From assembly GCA_038202795.1 (NCBI GenBank), contig JBBREQ010000111.1, forward strand, positions 1-7,087: a DNA stretch of 7,087 bases. The letters are read 5' to 3'. Position numbers and translations under genes: made by a program. The notes under the pieces were generated by a model. The model was not told the DNA's origin. It searched no databases and saw only the letters and a program-made list of their open reading frames with translations. Source of the DNA: PHET01 sp038202795 (GTDB lineage Bacteria; Actinomycetota; Coriobacteriia; Anaerosomatales; PHET01). Positions 1 to 6,402 of this stretch are shown piece after piece. The number at the start of each line of letters is the position of its first letter. Position 1 is the stretch's first letter.

Positions 1-385
1 AGCGCGTGTACACGGCGCGCCGCATCTGTGAGGGCATGACCCCGTCCACCAGCAGCGGCGTGAGGTCGTGCATCGTGACCACCAAGGGATGAGGTGCCGG
101 AAACGGCGTGGGAAAGTGCAGGCAATGCGTGATGTCCGGCCGGATGCGCCGCAAGGCTGCCGAGAACGACAGCGCTCCCGCTGGCGTGAACGGGCTGCCC
201 GCCACACGGTGCTGCGGGAATGCCCCGAGCTCCTCCGGCACCACCTCGTGCGCCGAGACCACCAGCACCGGCTCGATGTCGTCGCGAGCGCCCAGCGCCC
301 GCGCGAGCCCCACCGAGTAGCGGCCCACCCCGCTCCATGCGGCCATCCGACAATCCAGAGCTACGCGCACTATCGCCCCCGTCAT
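1..385 (-). CDS. GT4 family glycosyltransferase, N-terminal part (cut by window edge)
   Basis: This is the first 128 codons of a minus-strand gene that runs off the left edge with no stop in the window. Residues 7-31 hold the N-terminal Rossmann signature of GT-B, family GT4 transferases: VALDCRM followed by GVGRYSVGLARAL. Residues 84-112 (DITHCLHFP, then VVTMHDLTPLLV) match the second conserved stretch of that family. By family knowledge it transfers a sugar from a nucleotide donor to a lipid-linked glycan on the cytoplasmic face; donor and acceptor cannot be told. ATG at 385-383 is the outer start. A GTG at 370-368 (giving VRVALDC) is a good alternative, because a GGGGG run lies 5 bases upstream of it. 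The gene follows rfbB by 90 bases on the same strand, so cotranscription is likely. Family is confident, specificity unknown. Confidence 0.85.
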   Translation of the reverse strand, partial: MTGAIVRVALDCRMAAWSGVGRYSVGLARALGARDDIEPVLVVSAHEVVPEELGAFPQHRVAGSPFTPAGALSFSAALRRIRPDITHCLHFPTPFPAPHPLVVTMHDLTPLLVDGVMPSQMRRAVYTR

Positions 386-412
386 CCGAGAAACCCCGCC
401 TAGAAACCAGAG

Positions 413-477
413 CATCGCTGGCCCGGACCGAACATTCCGCCGACATCGCTCAGGCAGACGGACTTGAAGTCATCGCT
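413..477. repeat. Three short copies of CATCGCT between rfbB and the GT4 gene
   Basis: The heptamer CATCGCT (AGCGATG on the minus strand) occurs at 413-419, 444-450 and 471-477, the last one touching the rfbB stop codon. The copies are 31 and 27 bases apart, start to start. No T-run or strong stem that would mark a terminator was seen here. The repeat may be chance, a remnant, or a weak binding-site array. Confidence 0.3.
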
Positions 478-1498
478 AGGAACGCTCTTCGTACCAGCGC
501 TTCCGCCAGTTCGCGAACTCCTCGGTCTGATGCTTGATCTTGTGCCACCACCAGTCGTTGTCGCGGTACCAGCGGATGGTGTCGCGCAGCCCTTCCGCGA
601 AGTCGGTCTGTGGCGACCAGGAGAGCTGCTCACGCGCCTTGGCACAACTGATCGAGTAGCGGCGGTCGTGGCCGGGGCGATCGGTGACTTGACGCACAGT
701 CATGTCCCAGTCGAGCCCCAGCTCGTCGAGGATGATCGTGGTGATCTCGCGATTGGTGCGCTCGTTACCGCCCCCGATGTTGTAGACCTCACCCGGCTCG
801 CCGTGCAGCAGCGCGGCCTCGATGCCGTCGGCGTGATCGTTGACGTGCAACCAGTCGCGCACGTTGAGCCCATCGCCGTAGAGGGGCAACTGGCCGCCCT
901 CGAGCGCGTTGGTCACGAACAGCGGGATGAGCTTCTCAGGGTACTGGTAGGGGCCGTAGGTGTTGGAGCCGCGCGTGATGAGGGCCGGGGTGCCGTAGGT
1001 GGTGTGGTAGGCAAGCACCTGCAAATCGCCGCCGGCCTTGCTTGCCGAGTACGGGCTCGACGGGCGGATGTGGTCGGTCTCGCAAAACGAGCCTTCGTCG
1101 ATCGAGCCGTACACCTCGTCGGTGGACACCTGCACCATCCGGCCCATTTCCCGCGCGCGCACAATCTCGAGCAGCGTGTGGGTGCCCAAGATGTCGGTGT
1201 GCAAGAACGCCTCGGGTTCGGCAATCGAACGGTCCACATGAGTCTCTGCCGCGAAGTTGACGACCGCATCGACGCCGCCAGCCGCATCGATGGCGGCATC
1301 CACCGCCACTCGATCGCCGATATCGCCACGCACGAACGAGTAGCGAGGGTCATCGGCAACAGGCAGAAGGTTGTCGAGATTGCCCGCGTAGGTCAGCTTG
1401 TCGAAACAGACGATCTCCCAGTCCGCATGCTTGTCCAGCATGCGTCGCACGAACGCACTGCCGATGAAACCGGCGCCGCCACAGACGAGTACCTTCAT
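476..1498 (-). CDS. rfbB: dTDP-glucose 4,6-dehydratase (RmlB)
   Basis: This is a 340-residue extended-SDR enzyme that converts dTDP-D-glucose to dTDP-4-keto-6-deoxy-D-glucose using bound NAD+. That product is the branch point for dTDP-L-rhamnose and many other dTDP-6-deoxy sugars. Visible motifs are the nucleotide-binding GGAGFIG at residues 7-13, NFAAETHVDRS at 81-91, the catalytic Thr-Asp-Glu of STDEVYG (T126, D127, E128) and the YxxxK pair Y150/K154. RGSNTYGPYQYPEKLIP (176-192) and NVRDWLHVND (212-221) are typical RmlB stretches. Length is normal for the family. The ATG at 1498 is chosen because MKVLVCGG is the usual N-terminus; a TTG ten codons upstream would add atypical residues. It starts 46 bases after the rfbA stop on the same strand, so the two are probably one operon. 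Confidence 0.97.
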   Translation of the reverse strand: MKVLVCGGAGFIGSAFVRRMLDKHADWEIVCFDKLTYAGNLDNLLPVADDPRYSFVRGDIGDRVAVDAAIDAAGGVDAVVNFAAETHVDRSIAEPEAFLHTDILGTHTLLEIVRAREMGRMVQVSTDEVYGSIDEGSFCETDHIRPSSPYSASKAGGDLQVLAYHTTYGTPALITRGSNTYGPYQYPEKLIPLFVTNALEGGQLPLYGDGLNVRDWLHVNDHADGIEAALLHGEPGEVYNIGGGNERTNREITTIILDELGLDWDMTVRQVTDRPGHDRRYSISCAKAREQLSWSPQTDFAEGLRDTIRWYRDNDWWWHKIKHQTEEFANWRKRWYEERS

Positions 1499-1544
1499 CG
1501 ACGACTCACGCGCCTGCCGCTGCCACAAGCGCTTTCACATACGA

Positions 1545-2420
1545 TCACAGTAGCTCCTCACCCACGTGCAGCAGATACCGGTAGTACTCAGACGATGAGA
1601 CTTGAGCGGCGAGCTGTAACTTCCGGTCGTCAATGAAGCCCATGCGGAACGCTATCTCTTCAAGACACGCGACCTTCTGGCCCTGCCGCTTCTCGATGGT
1701 CTGAACGAACGCCGCCGCTTCCATTAGCGAGTCGGGGGTCCCCGTGTCGAGCCACGCCATACCGCGGCCCATCAGACGAACGCGCAGACTGCCGTCCTCC
1801 AGGTAGAGATTGTTGAGCGTTGTGATCTCGAGTTCGCCGCGAGCCGAAGGCGTTACGCGCTTCGCCATATCGCATACCCGTCGGTCGTAGAAGTACAGGC
1901 CTGTGACCGCGAAGTTGGAGCGTGGTTTGGCTGGCTTCTCCTCGATAGAGAGCACCTTGCCGGAACCGTCGAACTCCACGACTCCATAGCGCTCGGGATC
2001 GCCCACCCTGTAGCCAAAGACCACAGCGCCGCCTGCGGCGACCTCCTCGCGTGCACCTTGGAGCATCTCAATCAGACCTGTGCCATAGAAGATGTTGTCG
2101 CCGAGCACAAGGCAGGCCGGACCACCGTCGAGGAATTCTTCACCTATGAGAAACGCTTGCACAAGACCCCCAGGAACCGGCTGGATCGCGTACGTCAACT
2201 CAATCCCCCACTGCGAACCGTCACCCAGCAGGCGTTCAAAAGTGGGTCGGTCGGTGGGCGTAGTGATGATGAGCACTTCGCGGATACCCGTCAGCATCAG
2301 AACAGATAGCGGGTAGTAGATCATCGGCTTGTCGTAGATGGGTAGCAGCTGCTTGGACACGGCCAGCGTTGCCGGATGCAGCCGCGTGCCAGAACCGCCC
2401 GCGAGAATGATTCCCTTCAA
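1545..2420 (-). CDS. rfbA: Glucose-1-phosphate thymidylyltransferase (RmlA)
   Basis: This 291-residue enzyme joins glucose-1-phosphate and dTTP to give dTDP-glucose and pyrophosphate, the first step of dTDP-6-deoxyhexose synthesis. Motifs are the nucleotidyltransferase signature GGSGTRLHP at residues 8-16, SKQLLPIYDKPMIYYPLS at 22-39, the metal-binding Asp in LGDN (D108), IEEKP at 159-163, GELEIT at 195-200 and WLDTGTP at 223-229. Length matches short RmlA enzymes of about 290 residues. The start is a TTG at 2420, since MKGIILAGGSGTRL is the normal N-terminus and no ATG fits. GGGAAAGGG lies about 7 bases upstream as a ribosome site. It is the first gene of the leftward group and its product feeds RmlB directly downstream. 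Confidence 0.97.
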   Translation of the reverse strand: MKGIILAGGSGTRLHPATLAVSKQLLPIYDKPMIYYPLSVLMLTGIREVLIITTPTDRPTFERLLGDGSQWGIELTYAIQPVPGGLVQAFLIGEEFLDGGPACLVLGDNIFYGTGLIEMLQGAREEVAAGGAVVFGYRVGDPERYGVVEFDGSGKVLSIEEKPAKPRSNFAVTGLYFYDRRVCDMAKRVTPSARGELEITTLNNLYLEDGSLRVRLMGRGMAWLDTGTPDSLMEAAAFVQTIEKRQGQKVACLEEIAFRMGFIDDRKLQLAAQVSSSEYYRYLLHVGEELL

Positions 2421-2459
2421 GGTGCAGCCCTTTCCCTTCGTTCTTCGCGCCTGCCGCCA

Positions 2460-2490
2460 ACAATAGCGCAACGCCCCGCATTGGGCGCAA
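2460..2490 (-). promoter_or_regulatory. Possible leftward promoter for rfbA-rfbB
   Basis: On the minus strand TTGCGC (2490-2485) is followed after 19 bases by TATTGT (2465-2460). Transcription would begin about 30-35 bases before the rfbA TTG. The hexamers are only partial matches to the sigma-70 consensus and the spacing is long, so this is a weak candidate. Confidence 0.25.
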
Positions 2491-2506
2491 TTCCTACCAC
2501 GGGCGC

Positions 2507-2512
2507 TATACT
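2507..2512 (+). promoter_or_regulatory. Rightward -10 element TATACT
   Basis: TATACT is a 5/6 match to the housekeeping -10 consensus and stands out in GC-rich DNA. It would start transcription near 2519 and leave a leader of about 29 bases before the dehydratase ATG. The -35 is poor: TTGGGC at 2481-2486 gives a 20-base spacer. Activator dependence or another sigma factor is therefore possible. Confidence 0.45.
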
Positions 2513-2537
2513 AGCCGACGTACTCACGACCATCCCC

Positions 2538-2542
2538 GGAGG
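2538..2542 (+). promoter_or_regulatory. Shine-Dalgarno GGAGG of the CapE-type gene
   Basis: A perfect GGAGG core lies 5 bases before the ATG at 2548 and fixes that start. It is the first ribosome site of the rightward group and among its strongest. Confidence 0.8.
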
Positions 2543-2547
2543 CCACA

Positions 2548-3603
2548 ATGCCCAAGCTCTTTGAAGGTAAACGAATCCTCGTGACGGGCGGGACCGGCTC
2601 GCTGGGCCAGGTGCTGTGCCGGCGGCTGCTCTCGGGCGCCGAGGGCGTTCCGGACAGCGTCACCGTCTTCTCTCGCGATGAAGCCAAACAGCACTACATG
2701 CGCCTCGATTTCATGCAGCGCTGCACCGCCACCGACGAAGTGATATTCGAGAACTCGAAACAAGCGCTGAGGTTCGTGATAGGCGATGTACGCGACTATC
2801 ACAGCGTGCTTGGCGTGGCCAAACACGCGGATATCGTCTTCTCTGCCGCGGCGCTCAAGCAGGTTCCCAGCTGCGAGTACGCCCCCTGGGAGGCCGTGCG
2901 CACCAACATCCAGGGAGCCGAGCACTTGGTTCGCGCGATCGCGGAACACGACCTGCCCGTGGAGACCGTTGTGGGAATCTCCACCGACAAGGCCTGCAAG
3001 CCGGTTAACGTCATGGGTATGACGAAGGCGATCCAGGAGCGCGTCTACATCGAGGGCAACCTGCGCGCGCCAGCAACGCGGTTCATCGCGGCTCGCTACG
3101 GCAACGTCCTCGCGTCCCGCGGCTCGGTGGTCCCGCTGTTCATGGACCAGATCGCCGCGGGCGGCCCGGTGACCATCACGACTGAGGACATGACGCGCTT
3201 CTTGCTCACGCTTGAAGATGCGGTCGATACGATCTTCGCGGCGGTTCGTTCCGCTGCTCCGGGCGAGACCTACATCCCCCGCTGCCCCAGCGCGAAGATG
3301 GTGGATCTGGCTGCATTCCTGATTGGCGACAAGAACATCGAGACCGTCATCACCGGCATCCGCCCTGGCGAGAAGATCCACGAGGCCCTCCTGTCGAAGG
3401 AAGAGGCTACGCGGACGATCTTCGGGCACGAAGGCTACTACGCCCTGCGCCCCATGCTTCCCGAACTCGCCGGCCCGGTCGACGAGCCCGCGCTCGACGG
3501 CCAGTACAGTTCGGACCGAGCCCTCATGAGCACCGAGGATCTCGCGACGTTCCTCAAGGCGAAGATCCCTGAGGTCATCGGCCAAGGCTACTTGGAGGCG
3601 TAG
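2548..3603 (+). CDS. capE: UDP-N-acetylglucosamine 4,6-dehydratase, inverting (CapE/WbjB/WbvB/FnlA type)
   Basis: This 351-residue SDR enzyme is the entry step from UDP-GlcNAc to UDP-2-acetamido-2,6-dideoxy-L-hexoses: 4,6-dehydration with C5 (and C3) epimerisation, giving a 4-keto-L-sugar. Motifs are the NAD(P)-binding GGTGSLG at residues 14-20, FSRDEAKQHYMR at 41-52, SAAALKQVP at 99-107, GISTDKACKPVNVMG at 143-157, ARYGNVLASRGSVVPLF at 182-198 and GIRPGEKIHE at 270-279. The usual SDR YxxxK tyrosine is replaced by Met (M156, with K160), which I recall as a feature of CapE-type members. The short soluble form without transmembrane helices separates it from WbpM/FlaA2-type large dehydratases. 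Its TAG stop shares one base with the next gene's GTG, so translation is coupled. The enzyme class is confident; the final sugar depends on the next two genes. Confidence 0.93.
   Translation: MPKLFEGKRILVTGGTGSLGQVLCRRLLSGAEGVPDSVTVFSRDEAKQHYMRLDFMQRCTATDEVIFENSKQALRFVIGDVRDYHSVLGVAKHADIVFSAAALKQVPSCEYAPWEAVRTNIQGAEHLVRAIAEHDLPVETVVGISTDKACKPVNVMGMTKAIQERVYIEGNLRAPATRFIAARYGNVLASRGSVVPLFMDQIAAGGPVTITTEDMTRFLLTLEDAVDTIFAAVRSAAPGETYIPRCPSAKMVDLAAFLIGDKNIETVITGIRPGEKIHEALLSKEEATRTIFGHEGYYALRPMLPELAGPVDEPALDGQYSSDRALMSTEDLATFLKAKIPEVIGQGYLEA
3594..3598 (+). promoter_or_regulatory. Shine-Dalgarno GGAGG of the 2-epimerase gene
   Basis: GGAGG sits inside the last codons of the dehydratase gene, 4 bases before the GTG at 3603. 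It supports the GTG start and coupled translation across the TAGTG junction. Confidence 0.75.
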
Positions 3604-4679
3604 TGACCAAAGTCATCACACTGCTGGGCACCCGCCCTGAGATCATCCGCCTGTCTCGCGTCATCGACGTGCTCGATCAGTCCTGCGAGCACATCCTCGT
3701 CCACACGGGCCAGAACTACGACGACCGCCTCTCTGGCATGTTCTTCCGCGAGCTGGGCGTGCGCGAGCCCGACGTCTTCATGGGCGTGCGCGGCGTAGGC
3801 TTCGCGGATCAGATTGGACAGATGTTCGCCAAGTGCGAGGAGCTGTTCGCCGCCGAGAAGCCCGATTCGGTCCTGATTCTGGGTGACACCAACACCGGAC
3901 TGGCAGCGTTTGTCGCCAAACGCATGGGTATCCGCGTGTGTCACATGGAAGCCGGCAACCGTTGCTACGACGACAGAGTGCCCGAAGAGGTCAACCGCCG
4001 TGTCATCGATCACTCGAGCAGCGTGCTCATGCCCTACACGTACCGCAGCGCCGAAAACCTTGTGCGCGAGGGAATCGAACGGCAGCGAATCTACGTCACG
4101 GGCAACCCGATCAAAGAGGTGCTCGACCACTACGCACCGCAGATCGAAGCGGCGGATCCCTTCAGCGAGTTTGGCGTGAAGCCGGGCGGATACTTCCTCG
4201 TCACCGCACACCGCGCCGAGATGACTGATCACCCCGAGCGCCTGGCCTCTCTGGTCAAGGCTCTCAACGACACAATTGAGAAGTACGGTATGCCGGCGCT
4301 GGCCTCCCTGCACCCCAGGACTGCCGACAAGATGAAGCAACACGGCATCGAGGCCGGCGCTATCAATTTCGTACCACCTCTGGGTCTCTTCGACTTCGTG
4401 CGCCTTGAGAAAGAGGCGTACTGCGTACTCTCAGACAGTGGCACCGTGCAAGAAGAGTGCTGCATCTTTGGGGTACCCACCGTCACGATGCGCGATGTCA
4501 CCGAGCGTCCCGAGACCATCGAATGCGGCAGCAACCTGCTTGCAGGTGTCGAAGGCGAGCGCATCTTGCCCGCAATCGACCTGGCCATGCGCTCGAAGGG
4601 CACGTGGACGCCCCCTGCGGAGTATCTCGCCACGAACGTGTCGGATGTTGTCGCGAGGATCGTCTTGGGGATCGCGTGA
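3603..4679 (+). CDS. capG: UDP-sugar C2-epimerase (CapG/WbjD/WbvD/FnlC type)
   Basis: This 358-residue non-hydrolysing UDP-GlcNAc 2-epimerase (WecB superfamily, GT-B fold) flips C2 of a UDP-2-acetamido sugar by elimination and re-addition of UDP. Motifs are GTRPE at residues 9-13, HTGQNYD at 34-40, GDTNT at 94-98, MEAGNRCYDDRVPEEVNRR at 115-133, TAHR at 201-204, DSGTVQEE at 278-285 and ERPET at 301-305. NRCYDDRVPEE is what I know from the FnlC/CapG group rather than from WecB proper, which favours a 6-deoxy-L-hexosamine substrate over UDP-GlcNAc. It starts with GTG, overlaps the dehydratase stop by one base and overlaps the reductase start by four (GTGA). All key residues seem present. Family assignment is strong; the L-sugar substrate is inferred from context and this motif. 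Confidence 0.93.
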   Translation: MTKVITLLGTRPEIIRLSRVIDVLDQSCEHILVHTGQNYDDRLSGMFFRELGVREPDVFMGVRGVGFADQIGQMFAKCEELFAAEKPDSVLILGDTNTGLAAFVAKRMGIRVCHMEAGNRCYDDRVPEEVNRRVIDHSSSVLMPYTYRSAENLVREGIERQRIYVTGNPIKEVLDHYAPQIEAADPFSEFGVKPGGYFLVTAHRAEMTDHPERLASLVKALNDTIEKYGMPALASLHPRTADKMKQHGIEAGAINFVPPLGLFDFVRLEKEAYCVLSDSGTVQEECCIFGVPTVTMRDVTERPETIECGSNLLAGVEGERILPAIDLAMRSKGTWTPPAEYLATNVSDVVARIVLGIA

Positions 4680-5560
4680 GCGACGGCGCTCGCATCCTGG
4701 TTCTGGGCGCCAGTGGCATGCTGGGCCACGAGGCGATCAAGGTCCTCGCACCCGACTTCGAGGTCTGGGGTGCGTGCCGCCACCCCGAGCATCTGCCCGA
4801 CTTGGGCGTCCCGGCCGAGCGCATGATCGCCGGACTCGATGCCAGCGATGCCGATGCGGCGTATCGGGTGATCGAACGAGTGCGTCCGGACGTTGTGATC
4901 AACGCTGTGGGGATCGTGAAGCAGCGCGACGACGCCAAGGCGGCCATCCCCTCGATCACCATCAACAGCCTGTGGCCGCATCTGGTCGCCGATGCCTGCG
5001 CCCAGTCACATGCGCGGCTCGTGCATGTAAGCACCGATTGCGTCTTCAGTGGATCGCACGGCGGTTATGACGAGTCACACGTGCCAGATGCGTTCGACCT
5101 CTACGGCCGCTCCAAGCTCCTGGGCGAGGTGACGGAGCGCGAGAACGTCGTGACGCTTCGCACATCGATCATTGGGTGGCAGCTGGACACGCCCACCGGC
5201 CTCGCCGGCTGGTTCGCGGCCCACCGATCTGAGCCGCTTAGGGGTTACACCCAGGCGGTCTTCAGCGGGCTGACGACCCGGGCCCTCACGGAAACCATTC
5301 GTGATGCGGTGCTCGCCGACGCCAGCCTCTGGGGATTGTGGCACGTCTCTGCGGAGCCGATCGACAAGTACACGCTGCTCAGCAGCCTAGCCGAGAAGCT
5401 CGGCTGGAGCGTCGACCTCTCCCCGTCCGACGAAGTGGTCATAGACCGCTCGCTGGACAGCGCGCGATTCCGTGCACGAACCGGGTGGACCCCCCCAAGC
5501 TGGGTCGAGATGCTGAGTGGACTGGCGGCCGAGTACCGAGACTACGACCGGGTGATCTAG
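4676..5560 (+). CDS. RmlD-like SDR sugar-nucleotide reductase (WbvR-like candidate)
   Basis: This 294-residue SDR protein of the RmlD (dTDP-4-dehydrorhamnose reductase) superfamily probably reduces the C4 keto group of a nucleotide-linked 6-deoxy-L-sugar with NAD(P)H. Motifs are GASGMLG at residues 11-17, NAVGIVKQ at 76-83, STDCVFSG at 119-126 and the YxxxK pair Y143/K147 in YGRSK. The GTG start at 4676 overlaps the epimerase stop and has GGGG 5 bases upstream. It sits directly after the CapE- and CapG-type genes, so UDP-2-acetamido-4-keto-L-sugar is the likely substrate. It lacks the C-terminal cupin domain of CapF/WbjC (about 370 residues), which points to the WbvR role (UDP-L-RhaNAc formation). 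The alternative is a true RmlD serving the rfbAB group; sequence alone does not settle it. Confidence 0.85.
   Translation: MSDGARILVLGASGMLGHEAIKVLAPDFEVWGACRHPEHLPDLGVPAERMIAGLDASDADAAYRVIERVRPDVVINAVGIVKQRDDAKAAIPSITINSLWPHLVADACAQSHARLVHVSTDCVFSGSHGGYDESHVPDAFDLYGRSKLLGEVTERENVVTLRTSIIGWQLDTPTGLAGWFAAHRSEPLRGYTQAVFSGLTTRALTETIRDAVLADASLWGLWHVSAEPIDKYTLLSSLAEKLGWSVDLSPSDEVVIDRSLDSARFRARTGWTPPSWVEMLSGLAAEYRDYDRVI
5550..5557 (+). promoter_or_regulatory. Extended Shine-Dalgarno GGGTGATC before the GT2 gene
   Basis: GGTGATC complements the 16S 3' end downstream of the usual GGAGG core. Aligned on that core, the GG lies 7 bases from the GTG at 5560, a normal distance. It supports the GTG start overlapping the reductase TAG by one base. 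Confidence 0.5.
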
Positions 5561-6402
5561 TGCCTCTCATCTCCATCGTGGTGCCCGCGTACAACGCCGC
5601 CGACACGCTGGCAGAGACACTCGACGCCATACTCGCGCAGACCGCACGCGACTGGGAGTGCGTCGTTGTCGACGACGGGTCGAAAGACACCACACTGGAA
5701 CTCGCACGTTCATACGAGCAGCAAGACGCGCGCATCCGGGTGCTGACTCAGGCGAACCGAGGCACGGGCGGCGCGTACAACACCGGCGTGAGAGAAGCTA
5801 CAGGCTCGTGGGTCTCAATCTGCTCGGCCGATGATGTCTTGCTCCCCCCTCACGTCGAGTCTATGGCCCGCGCCATCAGCCGCTACCCCGGCTTCCAGAT
5901 CTACTCCTGCAACGGCTACTACTGGCACGCGGATGATTCACGTGTGCAGGTCTACACGGGTGAGGCAGCTGCTGCGTATCACGAGTGGACACTCGAGGAG
6001 ACTCTGGCGCGCTGCTTCTTCAGCGTGGGCGCCTGCTACGAACGCGGCCTGTTCGATGCAGTGGGCGGGTACGTTGAGGACGCGTACGGCGAGGACTACG
6101 ACTTCTGGCTGCGGACGATGGCGCAGGGGGCGAGGCAACTCTACGTTCCGGAGGCGCTTTCGCTTCACCGCATCTCAGCGACGCAGAAGTCTGCGAACCT
6201 TGCAAAGGCGTTCGAGTCGGACGTCCGCTCGATTCAGAACGCCTTGGATACGGGGAATCTCACGCCCAGCCAGGCGAAGGCGGCGCGTTCGGCGATCGGC
6301 CTTCGCAGACGGATGATTCACGAGGAGCGGCACCCGTACGGACTCTACGCGCTCGCGCATCGGCTGGGTCAACCCCTGCTCAGTTGGATTCGACGGCGAT
6401 GA
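5560..6402 (+). CDS. GT2 family glycosyltransferase
   Basis: This 280-residue GT-A transferase of family GT2 is predicted to be inverting and metal-dependent. The N-terminus ISIVVPAYNAADTL (residues 4-17) is classic. VVDDGS at 36-41 holds the nucleotide-binding Asp, NRGTGGAYNTGV at 67-78 follows, SADD at 89-92 is the DXD-like metal site and GEDYDFW at 177-183 carries the probable catalytic base in the ED pair. No hydrophobic stretch long enough for a membrane helix is evident, so it is probably a cytoplasmic or peripheral enzyme acting on a lipid-linked glycan. The C-terminal 80 residues are basic and helical-looking (ending WIRRR), which may help membrane contact; this is inference. The GTG at 5560 overlaps the reductase stop by one base and the end overlaps the next gene by four (ATGA). 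Donor and acceptor unknown. Confidence 0.92.
   Translation: MPLISIVVPAYNAADTLAETLDAILAQTARDWECVVVDDGSKDTTLELARSYEQQDARIRVLTQANRGTGGAYNTGVREATGSWVSICSADDVLLPPHVESMARAISRYPGFQIYSCNGYYWHADDSRVQVYTGEAAAAYHEWTLEETLARCFFSVGACYERGLFDAVGGYVEDAYGEDYDFWLRTMAQGARQLYVPEALSLHRISATQKSANLAKAFESDVRSIQNALDTGNLTPSQAKAARSAIGLRRRMIHEERHPYGLYALAHRLGQPLLSWIRRR

Larger units (their letters stand above)
2421..2547. promoter_or_regulatory. Divergent intergenic control region
   Basis: These 127 bases separate the start codons of rfbA (leftward) and the CapE-type dehydratase (rightward), so promoters for both groups must lie here or further out. The region holds a good rightward -10 hexamer, a weak leftward -10 candidate and several small symmetric elements. 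GCGCAA is repeated directly at 2466-2471 and 2485-2490 (19 bases apart). CGCCC (2472-2476) and GGGCG (2483-2487) form an inverted pair around a 6-base spacer. ATTG/CAAT form a 4-base-arm inverted repeat at 2480-2491. These could be an operator shared by both groups, but no known regulator site was recognised. Confidence 0.6.

Noticed and set aside
407..421. Possible hairpin CCAG...CTGG as an rfbB terminator
   Set aside because: The stem is only 4 pairs before a mismatch and no T-run follows on the minus strand, so it is not a credible intrinsic terminator.
400..645. Minus-strand frame crossing the rfbB stop and reaching into the gap
   Set aside because: Most of it overlaps the RmlB C-terminus in another frame. 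The part in the gap is about 25 codons with no start or ribosome site of its own.
464..1636. Long plus-strand open frame (390 codons) opposite rfbB
   Set aside because: It is a shadow of rfbB: its product has low-complexity Val/Ala/Arg-rich sequence with no family motif, while the minus strand shows complete RmlB signatures.
2524..3585. Long minus-strand open frame (353 codons) opposite the CapE-type gene
   Set aside because: It is the antisense shadow of a clear SDR enzyme in GC-rich DNA. It shows no recognisable motif and would overlap the divergent promoter region.
3603..4679. Plain WecB (UDP-GlcNAc to UDP-ManNAc) reading of the epimerase
   Set aside because: The CapE-type gene and RmlD-like reductase on either side and the MEAGNRCYDDRVPEE stretch fit the CapG/WbvD subgroup better. 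A WecB role cannot be fully excluded.
3588..4981. Two minus-strand open frames (about 250 codons each) opposite the epimerase and reductase genes
   Set aside because: Both mirror well-supported plus-strand genes and carry no domain features; high GC content explains their length.
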